Shown here: in pieces, positions 7,204 to 13,465 of the stretch
How the letters are laid out: each line of letters starts with the position of its first letter
Numbering within the stretch: position 1 is the first letter of the stretch
DNA from: Candidatus Latescibacterota bacterium
GTDB taxonomy: Bacteria; JAAXHH01
NCBI GenBank assembly: GCA_022821935.1
Contig: JAJECR010000116.1
Span: 1 to 13,465 of the forward strand
DNA: 13,465 bases
Direction: 5' to 3'
Made by a program: the position numbers and the translations under genes
The notes under the pieces: model-generated
Database searches by the model: none
Told to the model about the DNA's origin: nothing
The model's input: the letters and a program-made list of their open reading frames with translations, nothing else

Positions 7204-8331
7204 TCAGTGCTCCGGGAGGGCCTCGACGACGCGAAGCACCTCTTCTTCGGTGTTGTAGAAGTGTGGTGAAATGCGTATGCCGCCACCGCGGCGGGCGCCG
7301 ATGATCTGGTGGCTACGCAGCGCGCGATGCAGGGCCTCGGTCTCGTGTACCGGGCTGTTGAATGTTACGATGCCCGACCACTCTGATTCGCCCCGGGGAC
7401 TCAAGACGCGATAGCCCGCGTCGTGTAGTGCTGCGACCAGCCGGTCCGTCAGCAGGCGCAGCCTACCCTGTACCGCCTCGATACCTACCTCCAGCAGCAA
7501 ATCCAGGGAAGCGCCCAGCGCGTGGATGCCCAGCGTATTGTGGGAGCCGCACTCGAAGCGCCGCGCCGTCGGCGCCGGCGTCGGATCGAAGGAATCGTAG
7601 TTGCCCGCGTCGGCTACCGAGTTCCAGCCCACTTCGTAGAGCTTAAGCCGATCCGTCATGTGCGGCGCGCAGTAGAAGATGCCGATCCCCTCGGGACTCA
7701 GGAGCCACTTGTGGCCGTCGGCCGTGAGGAGGTCGATCCCCATTTCCGCTACGTCCACGGGCGTCTGGCCGAGGGACTGAATGGCGTCGACGACGAAAAC
7801 GACACCCTTTTCCCGGCACAACGCGCCGATCGCGGCGATGTCGTTTCGGAATCCGTTCCCGTATTCCACATGGCTGATGGACACGACGCGTGTCCTGGAA
7901 TCGATCTTTTCCCCAATAGATTCCAACGGGAGCCGGCCGTTCACGGACTCCACCATTCGTGTTTCCACGCCGTGTCGGGCAAGATTGAGCCAGGGATATA
8001 CGTTGGACGGAAATTCCAGATCGTTCAGGACCACGTTGTCGCCGGGGCGCCAGTCGATGCCGTTGGCGGCGAAGCACAACCCTTCGGTGGTGTTCTTGAC
8101 GAAGGCGATCTGTTCGGGTGCGGCGTTGACCAGGCGGGCCGCCCGCGAACGCGTGGTGTCGATGGCCGCTTCCCAGTTGGGATAGTGGGAGGCGGCGTAT
8201 TCGTTGAAGTCCGCCGCGAAGGCCTGCACCGCCTCGCGGGCACGACCGGGCAACGTGCCGACCGCCGCGTGGTTCAGGTAGGTACAGTGATGGACGACAG
8301 GAAATTCCTGGCGGATGCGGTCCAGGTTCAA
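7204..8331 (-). CDS. Class V aminotransferase-fold PLP enzyme, cysteine-desulfurase-like
   Basis: A 375-residue fold-type-I PLP enzyme. It opens with IRQEFPVVHHCTYLNHAAVG, typical of SufS/Csd-like class V proteins. The cofactor aspartate is D182 in VVDAIQSLG and the Schiff-base lysine is K208 in DGHKWLLSPEG. The catalytic cysteine loop of real cysteine desulfurases (R-x-G-H-x-C near the C-terminus) is absent; the segment reads RRGGGIRISPHFYNT. Sulphur transfer is therefore unlikely; an aminotransferase, lyase or epimerase role is more likely and the substrate is unknown. The start is TTG at 8331. No ATG or GTG lies upstream in frame before a stop at 8407-8409, and the ribosome site is weak, so a CTG or an unusual longer start (a P/D/E-rich extension) cannot be excluded. 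It lies downstream of the STAS gene on the same strand and converges on the DUF362 gene with no visible terminator. Confidence 0.85.
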   Translation of the reverse strand: MNLDRIRQEFPVVHHCTYLNHAAVGTLPGRAREAVQAFAADFNEYAASHYPNWEAAIDTTRSRAARLVNAAPEQIAFVKNTTEGLCFAANGIDWRPGDNVVLNDLEFPSNVYPWLNLARHGVETRMVESVNGRLPLESIGEKIDSRTRVVSISHVEYGNGFRNDIAAIGALCREKGVVFVVDAIQSLGQTPVDVAEMGIDLLTADGHKWLLSPEGIGIFYCAPHMTDRLKLYEVGWNSVADAGNYDSFDPTPAPTARRFECGSHNTLGIHALGASLDLLLEVGIEAVQGRLRLLTDRLVAALHDAGYRVLSPRGESEWSGIVTFNSPVHETEALHRALRSHQIIGARRGGGIRISPHFYNTEEEVLRVVEALPEH

Positions 8332-8398
8332 TTCAGGCGGGTCCGGTTCGTCGGGGTCTGGCGGAGACAGGTAGCCGTTTTCGCTTGAACGCGCAGAA

Positions 8399-8419
8399 CC
8401 GCGGCGCTATAGACCGCGG
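8399..8419. repeat. Short GC-rich inverted repeat between two minus-strand genes
   Basis: CCGCGG at 8399-8404 and 8414-8419 can pair across a 9-base loop (CGCTATAGA). It lies between the STAS gene end and the next start. No T-run follows on the minus strand, so it is not a standard terminator; it could lower readthrough or be chance. Confidence 0.3.
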
Positions 8420-8439
8420 CTTTGCAGACTGCTGTCCGA

Positions 8440-8772
8440 TCAGAAACTCGCCGCGGCGTCCTCTGCCGAGTCGAAAACATTGAAAACGGAACCCAGACGC
8501 GTAATGACGACCAGCACATTGTGGGTGCGTTCGCTTAGGTTGGCCAGCTTGAGATCGCCTCCGGCCTCGCGGAGGGTCTTGGCGCCGCCAACGAGGGCGC
8601 CGACACCGGAACTGCTGATGAGGTTTACCCTGCCGAGATCGACTACGACCGCGGTTGAGCCCTCGGACTTCAGCGCGCGTACGCGGTCATGAAAGGCGGA
8701 CACTTCGGGATCGCCCAGGAAACTGCCGGCGAGTTCGATTACCGGTACACCGTTAATCCTGCTCTCGTTCAT
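8440..8772 (-). CDS. STAS-domain protein, anti-sigma factor antagonist type
   Basis: A 110-residue protein that is a single STAS domain, the size of SpoIIAA/RsbV-type antagonists. These bind an anti-sigma kinase and are switched by serine phosphorylation. VVVDLGRVNLISSSGVGALVG at about 42-62 is the signature. S55, just before G56, matches the phosphorylated serine of SpoIIAA. The acidic residue usual two places before that serine (DSSG) is replaced by S53. The start ATG has AAGGGGA at 8785-8779, 6 bases upstream. No anti-sigma kinase, phosphatase or sigma factor gene is in the window, so its partner is elsewhere. A phospholipid or toluene-export MlaB-like STAS protein is a less likely alternative. 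It lies 108 bases upstream of the aminotransferase-fold gene and may be cotranscribed with it. Confidence 0.85.
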   Translation of the reverse strand: MNESRINGVPVIELAGSFLGDPEVSAFHDRVRALKSEGSTAVVVDLGRVNLISSSGVGALVGGAKTLREAGGDLKLANLSERTHNVLVVITRLGSVFNVFDSAEDAAASF

Positions 8773-8986
8773 TACACGTCCCCTTCGTCTATGCGCTGCA
8801 AAAACGAAAACCGGCTATTTGATCGTGCAGTCAATTAACACCTCGCACACGATTTCCGCAAGTATAAATTGCGTGGAATCAGGCAGACCGGGCTTGTGGA
8901 AACAGGCAGATCGGCAGACCCGTCCGGGCGTATAGACGGCGGAAAGCCTTGCGGATGACCGGGTCAGTCCGCTTCCGTTCCGCAGG

Positions 8987-10681
8987 TCAGGGATTCGACG
9001 TCAGCACAGCGGTCCCGGCAGCGTCGGCCTGGTAGCCCGGGCAGAACCCCTCCTCGATGTAGGGACAGGGACTCCGGGCGATGATCACGCGGATCCCCGG
9101 CTGGCGCAGGCCCTGCCCGAGCACGCGCCGCGCCCGGGGCTCGTCCCACGGATCGATGGTCTCGTTCAGCGAGACCGGACAGGCGTCCACGATCTGGTCT
9201 ATGCTGAGCGGTTTCGTCTCGCGACCGAGATCGATGCCGCCCAGGTTGGGCGTACCCTGGAAACCGGACAGGGCTGTCGTGGCATTGTCCAGGATGAGAA
9301 CAAGCAGATTCGATCCCTGGTGGGCCACGTTGAACAGGGCGTTGGCGCCCAGGTGGAAGAAGTCGGAATCCCCGACGACGGCGATCACCGGGTCGGTCAC
9401 ACCGGACAACACCAGGCCCGATGCGATGCCGATGCTTGAGCCCATGGAATACTTCACGTCGAGCATTTCAAAGGGCGTCGTGGCGATCTTGATCGCGCAG
9501 CCGGGATCCACCACGTACACCGGTGACAGGCTGAACTGTCCGCTCAATTCGCGCAGGATTTCGAATACGGGCGTGTAGGGACAGTTTTCAGGCAGGCCGG
9601 CCTGGCTGGGCAGGTACTTCAATTCCTCTTCCGGCGAAAAGCCGCGTGCCGGCTTGAATCCGGGGACAAAGCCGGCCAGGGCCTCCGCGATCTGCCAGCG
9701 GAATAACTCTCCTTCCCGGGAGACGGTTTTGTCGTGCTTGCCGCTGATCGGCGTCGTGATTTTCGCGTCATAGACAAGCGACTTAATCAGCGTTTCGAGG
9801 AAGGGTTCGTTCTCTTCCAGGATCAGGGTCTTCTCCGTAGAACGAAGGAAACCGGCGATCTGGCCGGCGGGCAGCGGCCACAGGGTGGACAGCTTGAGTA
9901 TGGAAAGACCGGTCGTGTCCACGTCCTGCAGCACGTCCAGCAGCTTGGTGTGAATCACGCCCGCGGCGATGATGCCGATCCGGCCTGACCCGGACACGGC
10001 GTTATAGTCCGCGGATTCGAACTGTTCCGCAATCGATTCGAGACGGTCGTGCAGCCGCCTGTGCAACTGGACGGCGTTTCCGGGGACCGATATCCACCGC
10101 ATGGGATGACGCTCGAACGCGTGGGGTCGCGCTAAACTCGAGCGAGGAATTTCGGGCAGGTCGACTTCTTCTTTCAATGCGCCATACGTCTTAGTAATGC
10201 GCACGATGACGGGCATCTGCATTTCGCGGGACAACCGGAAAGCTTCCCGCGTCATCGTGATCCCTTCGGCTGGCGTCGCCGGTTCCAGCATGGGGAGTTC
10301 GCTTCCCCAGGCGATCGGGCGGGTATCCTGGTCATTCTGGGTGGCCCAGGCGCCCGGATCGTCCCCGAGCAGGATGACCAGCCCGGCGCCTGCGTCCGTC
10401 AGGTTGGCCACCATGACCGTGTCCAGGGCGACATTGAACCCGACGCCCTTGCAGCCCATCAGGGCGGGAACTCCGCCGATGGAGGCGCCGAGGGCCGTTT
10501 CGAAGGCGACTTTCTCGTTGGTGGACCACTCGACGTACAGCCCGTGGCTCTCCACGAAGCCGCGCAGAAACTCGATCGTGTTACTGCTCGGTGAACCGGG
10601 ATAACTCGTCGCCACCGCCACGCCCGACTGCAGCGCGCCGTAGGCGATGGCCTGGTCACCGGAGATCTGCATCCGGCCCAT
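8987..10681 (-). CDS. IorA-like thiamine-diphosphate 2-oxoacid oxidoreductase lacking the ferredoxin domain
   Basis: A 564-residue protein resembling the alpha subunit of indolepyruvate ferredoxin oxidoreductase. The N-terminal pyrimidine-binding domain has GDQAIAYGALQSGV, ATSYPGSPSSNT and STNEKVAFETALGAS, then a DDPGAW..QNDQDTRP block. A linker domain spans about 210-340. The C-terminal TPP domain has G437-D438-S439 followed by D465-N466, the usual GDx to N motif about 28 residues apart. Canonical IorA continues with two [4Fe-4S] clusters. This protein stops after ARSPCPYIEEGFCPGYQADA, and nothing like a ferredoxin is encoded downstream. The usual CxCMGA before the TPP motif reads KYSMGSS here. 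No iorB is adjacent. The ATG at 10681 is chosen because AGGAG is 6 bases upstream; a longer frame to 10756 would start inside the promoter. The enzyme may be an aryl- or 2-oxoacid decarboxylase, or may use another electron carrier. Confidence 0.8.
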   Translation of the reverse strand: MGRMQISGDQAIAYGALQSGVAVATSYPGSPSSNTIEFLRGFVESHGLYVEWSTNEKVAFETALGASIGGVPALMGCKGVGFNVALDTVMVANLTDAGAGLVILLGDDPGAWATQNDQDTRPIAWGSELPMLEPATPAEGITMTREAFRLSREMQMPVIVRITKTYGALKEEVDLPEIPRSSLARPHAFERHPMRWISVPGNAVQLHRRLHDRLESIAEQFESADYNAVSGSGRIGIIAAGVIHTKLLDVLQDVDTTGLSILKLSTLWPLPAGQIAGFLRSTEKTLILEENEPFLETLIKSLVYDAKITTPISGKHDKTVSREGELFRWQIAEALAGFVPGFKPARGFSPEEELKYLPSQAGLPENCPYTPVFEILRELSGQFSLSPVYVVDPGCAIKIATTPFEMLDVKYSMGSSIGIASGLVLSGVTDPVIAVVGDSDFFHLGANALFNVAHQGSNLLVLILDNATTALSGFQGTPNLGGIDLGRETKPLSIDQIVDACPVSLNETIDPWDEPRARRVLGQGLRQPGIRVIIARSPCPYIEEGFCPGYQADAAGTAVLTSNP

Positions 10682-10687
10682 GACACG

Positions 10688-10692
10688 CTCCT
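10688..10692 (-). promoter_or_regulatory. Ribosome binding site choosing the IorA-like start
   Basis: AGGAG on the minus strand is 6 bases before the ATG at 10681. This rejects the longer frame that begins at 10756. Confidence 0.7.
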
Positions 10693-10726
10693 GTATGCGA
10701 AAGACGACCTCTTGAATGAACGCGGG

Positions 10727-10756
10727 AATATAGGCTTTCACCCCGCCCGAGGTCAA
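10727..10756 (-). promoter_or_regulatory. Sigma70-type promoter for the IorA-like gene
   Basis: On the minus strand TTGACC (10756-10751) and TATATT (10732-10727) are 18 bases apart. The start of transcription would be near 10720, about 40 bases before the ATG at 10681. Confidence 0.55.
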
Positions 10757-10791
10757 GCCATATCCAACCGCGGGGACCGGACAGAAACCGC

Positions 10792-10820
10792 TTGCGACCG
10801 GCTCGCGATCCGCCTATATT
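10792..10820 (+). promoter_or_regulatory. Sigma70-type promoter for the right-hand aminotransferase-fold gene
   Basis: TTGCGA (10792-10797) and TATATT (10815-10820) are 17 bases apart. The start would be near 10827, giving a leader of about 110 bases before the ATG at 10937. It is back to back with the IorA-like promoter; the two -35 boxes are 35 bases apart, so one regulator could control both. Confidence 0.5.
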
Positions 10821-10936
10821 TTCCCCGTTTCCCTACAAGGTATCGCGCCAGGGCCGGACGGCACGCACCCGACCGCAGCGTCCTGACGTTCCAGCTTTAC
10901 GGTTTTATGATCCACGCCGTATACGGAGATACGGGA

Positions 10937-12205
10937 ATGGCCAGGCAAAAGCAGGCATCCGGAAGCAAGAAGACAGACAGGAAAAGCCGGTCCCTCAAGG
11001 TGGCTGATACGATCGACGAGTTGAAAAACGAGCTGGGAAGCACCGGTCCGGCCGAGGTGGACAACGAGGCCTACTGGCGTGCTGTGCGGGCCCAGTTTCC
11101 CTACAACGGCTCGATACGCTACACCAACAACGGGACGATCGGCATCCTTCCCCACATGGTCCTGCAGGCCCAGATCGCGACCCTGAAGGAGGCCGAGGTA
11201 CAGGACGGGGATACCGGCGGAGTAACCTATCCCGCTCCCCACGAGGCCCATGAAAAGCTGGCCGCGCTGATCAACGCGGACCCGTCGGAAGTCGCCGTAA
11301 CGCGGAATTCGACGGAGAGCATGAACATCATCGCCCTCGGTCTAGACCTGAAGCCGGAAGACGAGATCCTGACGACGACCCACGAGCATTACGGCGGGTG
11401 GTCCTGCTGGCAGAATCGAAACGCCCTCTTCGGCAACCCGATCCGCAAGCTCGATCTGTACGATCCGCCGGAAGACGAGGACGAACTGGTCAGACTTTTC
11501 GAGGAAGCCATCCGACCGGAAACCCGGGTGCTCAGTTTCTGCCATGTCACCTGCACGACGGCTTGGCGCCTGCCCGTCCGGAAAATCTGCGCCATGGCCC
11601 GGAAGCGGGGACTCATTACAGTCATCGACGGCGCCCAGTCGGTGGGCATGATCGGTGTAGACGTGAAGGACCTGGGCGGCGATTTCTACGTGAGCAGCAC
11701 GCACAAGTGGCTGTTTACGCCCAAGGGAACGGGCCTGTTGTACGTGGATGATTCCGCGCAGGAGCACATCGGACTGGGGTACTATACGCATGGAGGCCGG
11801 CTGACGGCGAGGCGCTTCGAGAACAACGCGTCCCAGAGCTACGCGCCGCTGGTGGGGTTCGCCATGGCCGTGGATTTTCACAATGCGATCGGCACGCCCT
11901 TGATCGAAGACCGGGGCGCGGCCATGGCAGGGTGGCTGAAAACCCGCCTTTCCGACATACCCGGCGTCCGGGTATGGACCCCCATGAGCCGCAGCCTTTC
12001 CGCGTCCATGGTTTCCTTTTCCATCGCCGGCATGACCTCGTCAGACGTAGGTACGCCGCTCCGGGAGAGGTTCGGCATCCACAGCCGCGGACTCTATGAA
12101 GGGGGATATCACGGCGCCCGCATTTCCTGCGCCATGCATAACAGTTATGACGAAATGGAGCAAGTCGCCAGCGCCGTGAGCGAAATCGCGGCAAACCGAT
12201 GTTGA
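10937..12205 (+). CDS. Class V aminotransferase-fold PLP enzyme, isopenicillin-N-epimerase-like
   Basis: A 422-residue fold-type-I PLP enzyme. After a basic, low-complexity N-terminus of about 30 residues (MARQKQASGSKKTDRKSR) comes WRAVRAQFPYNGSIRYTNNG, similar to the isopenicillin-N-epimerase-like branch. The cofactor aspartate is D231 in VIDGAQSVGM and the Schiff-base lysine is K257 in SSTHKWLFTPKGTG. The cysteine desulfurase loop is absent: the C-terminal part reads ARISCAMHNSYDE, where the cysteine occupies a non-catalytic position. The substrate is unknown. The ATG at 10937 is chosen because GGAG lies at 10925-10928, 8 bases upstream. In-frame starts further up (10907, 10712) lack ribosome sites, and 10712 lies upstream of the predicted promoter. 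The gene is divergent from the IorA-like gene and 90 bases before the acyl-CoA ligase gene. Confidence 0.85.
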   Translation: MARQKQASGSKKTDRKSRSLKVADTIDELKNELGSTGPAEVDNEAYWRAVRAQFPYNGSIRYTNNGTIGILPHMVLQAQIATLKEAEVQDGDTGGVTYPAPHEAHEKLAALINADPSEVAVTRNSTESMNIIALGLDLKPEDEILTTTHEHYGGWSCWQNRNALFGNPIRKLDLYDPPEDEDELVRLFEEAIRPETRVLSFCHVTCTTAWRLPVRKICAMARKRGLITVIDGAQSVGMIGVDVKDLGGDFYVSSTHKWLFTPKGTGLLYVDDSAQEHIGLGYYTHGGRLTARRFENNASQSYAPLVGFAMAVDFHNAIGTPLIEDRGAAMAGWLKTRLSDIPGVRVWTPMSRSLSASMVSFSIAGMTSSDVGTPLRERFGIHSRGLYEGGYHGARISCAMHNSYDEMEQVASAVSEIAANRC

Positions 12206-12295
12206 ATTCGGTTTATTCTCTAAATTCACTCGCTAACACGCTTCATTACTTTCACACGCGATTGCGCGCGGGTTAGTTTAGCACGGGAGCGAAAC

Positions 12296-13465
12296 ATGTC
12301 CGAAACTACACTTACCATAAAAGCGCTGAAGGATCAGTTGGGAGACGCATTTGCGGAGAACGTTGTCCTTCGAATAAAACGAGACGGCGAATACGCGGAA
12401 TTCACGGGCGGGGACGTCGCAGGCAAGGCCGACGCGCTGGCAGGGCTGCTGGCTTCCCTCGGCCTGCAACGCGGCGACCGGGTCGCGCTGCTGGCGGACA
12501 ACCAGCCCGAATGGGGCGTCGCCTACCTGGCTATCGTCGGGCACGGGATGACGGCCGTACCCATCGACCGGCTGTTGAAACCCGGTGAATACCAACGGAT
12601 TCTCGAGGATTCCGGTACGCGGGCCATAGTCGTTTCGGACGCTTTCCGCGACGACTTCCATTCCATCGCCGGCACGCTGCCCGACTTGAAGCATGTGCTG
12701 AGCCTGGAAGATGTCATGGCCGGCGAAGCGGGCGCCCCGGCGCCCGACAGCCAGGTCGATCCGGACGATCTGGCCGTCCTGATCTACACCTCGGGCACGA
12801 CCGGCCAGCCCAAGGGCGTGATGCTCTCCCACCGGAATATCATGTCCAACGTCGTAGCCGCAAGCCAGGTCATTTCCATTTCGGCTGAGGACAGTTTCGT
12901 ATCCGTGCTCCCCCTGCATCATACCTTCGAATGCACCGCCGGGTTCCTCGCGCCTCTGTACAACGGAGCCATGGTTTCCTATGTAGGCAGCCTCAAGTCG
13001 CGGGATATCGTCGACACCATGAAAGACTCGAAGGCGACGATCATGCTGGGCGTCCCGCTGCTGTATGAAAAGATGTTCCAGGGCATCATGCGCAAGGTCA
13101 GCACCCAGCCCGCCGTCACGCGGACGGTGTTCAATCTCCTGATGGGCGTGGTGAAACTGGGCGAGAAGTTCAACAGGCGCATGGGCACGGCCCTGTTCCG
13201 GAGCCTGCGGGAAAAGGGCGGACTGGGGACCATCCGGTTCTTCGTATCCGGCGCCGCGGCGCTGCCGCCCGAAGTGTCTGAGGGATTCGATCGCCTGGGC
13301 CTTCGCATCCTGCAGGGTTACGGACTCACGGAAACCTCCCCCGTCGTTTCGGTGCATCGTGTGGAGCAGCCTCCGAAACCCGATTCCGTCGGGCCGCCCA
13401 TAAACGGCGTGGAAGTGGAGGTCGTGGAACCGGACGACACGGGCGTGGGCGAACTCGTCGTCCGG
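12296..13465 (+). CDS. Long-chain acyl-CoA synthetase (AMP-forming), C-terminus outside the window
   Basis: The frame is open from ATG 12296 to the window end: 390 codons, with the gene running off the right edge. It is an ANL-superfamily adenylating enzyme that activates a carboxylic acid to acyl-AMP and then acyl-CoA. The ATP-binding loop TSGTTGQPKG is at 165-174, preceded by LIY and followed by VMLSHRN. LPLHHTFE, VSGAAALPPEV and YGLTETSPV (from Y342) are the usual later motifs; the hinge and catalytic lysine lie beyond the edge. The motif set is closest to FadD15-like long-chain acyl-CoA synthetases. GGGAG at 12285-12289 is 6 bases before the ATG. It lies 90 bases after the aminotransferase-fold gene on the same strand and may share its transcript. 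The substrate could be a fatty acid or an aryl acid and cannot be fixed from this part. Confidence 0.9.
   Translation, partial: MSETTLTIKALKDQLGDAFAENVVLRIKRDGEYAEFTGGDVAGKADALAGLLASLGLQRGDRVALLADNQPEWGVAYLAIVGHGMTAVPIDRLLKPGEYQRILEDSGTRAIVVSDAFRDDFHSIAGTLPDLKHVLSLEDVMAGEAGAPAPDSQVDPDDLAVLIYTSGTTGQPKGVMLSHRNIMSNVVAASQVISISAEDSFVSVLPLHHTFECTAGFLAPLYNGAMVSYVGSLKSRDIVDTMKDSKATIMLGVPLLYEKMFQGIMRKVSTQPAVTRTVFNLLMGVVKLGEKFNRRMGTALFRSLREKGGLGTIRFFVSGAAALPPEVSEGFDRLGLRILQGYGLTETSPVVSVHRVEQPPKPDSVGPPINGVEVEVVEPDDTGVGELVVR

Noticed and set aside
191..8893. A shared 14-base string (CAGGCAGACCGGGC) near 190-203 and 8880-8893
   Set aside because: One copy is inside coding sequence and the other intergenic; a single match of this length is close to chance expectation.
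8773..8986. Possible gene or RNA in the gap between the STAS and IorA-like genes
   Set aside because: No open frame with a family match and no convincing RNA fold. A minus-strand TATACT at 8866-8861 and a TTGACT at 8834-8829 lack good partner boxes, so no promoter is called.
12251..12279. TTCACA-17-TAGTTT as a promoter for the acyl-CoA synthetase gene
   Set aside because: The -10 box is poor, and the start of transcription would fall on the ribosome site about 10 bases before the ATG.
12278..13357. Minus-strand open frame of 359 codons at the right edge
   Set aside because: It lies opposite the acyl-CoA synthetase, whose ATP-binding and YGLTE motifs are clear on the plus strand. The minus translation has no domain.

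Overview
The window is GC-rich bacterial chromosome, densely packed with genes on both strands. It holds ten protein-coding genes, two of them cut by the window edges. I see no rRNA, tRNA, CRISPR array, insertion sequence, integrase or phage gene. Menaquinone made by the futalosine route, several fold-type-I PLP enzymes, a single STAS protein and an IorA-like thiamine-diphosphate enzyme suggest a Gram-negative-type environmental bacterium. A candidate or FCB-group phylum such as Latescibacterota or Gemmatimonadota is possible, but that is a guess from gene content only; the sequence has no phylogenetic marker that settles it.

Left part (1-1416, minus strand): the first codons of a probable tex gene run off the left edge. 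Upstream of it in transcription order lies a SelA-like PLP enzyme. A three-unit 16-bp tandem repeat sits exactly over this enzyme's 3' end. A divergent intergenic region (1339-1674) carries a good sigma70-type promoter facing right and a weaker one facing left.

Centre (1675-7196, plus strand): a tight operon of menaquinone genes. A UbiD-family decarboxylase (mqnL-like) is followed by aminofutalosine synthase mqnE, dehypoxanthine futalosine cyclase mqnC and chorismate dehydratase mqnA, and then by a DUF362 protein. The last four genes are separated by overlaps or gaps of only a few bases. MqnA makes 3-enolpyruvylbenzoate, MqnE joins it to adenosine, MqnC makes the spiro cyclic product, and the UbiD protein would decarboxylate the ring late in the pathway. 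The aminofutalosine hydrolase or deaminase step, mqnD, the prenyltransferase and ubiX are not in the window. The DUF362 protein has no assigned role in this pathway and is the most interesting passenger.

Right part (7204-13465): three minus-strand genes (a class V aminotransferase-fold enzyme, a small STAS anti-sigma-factor-antagonist protein and an IorA-like oxidoreductase) converge on the mqn operon. The IorA-like protein lacks the usual C-terminal ferredoxin domain and has no iorB beside it. Its promoter lies back to back with a promoter for a second class V aminotransferase-fold gene on the plus strand. That gene is followed by an acyl-CoA synthetase that runs off the right edge. A 2-oxoacid enzyme, an aminotransferase-fold enzyme and an acyl-CoA ligase side by side suggest, but do not prove, an amino-acid or aryl-acid module.
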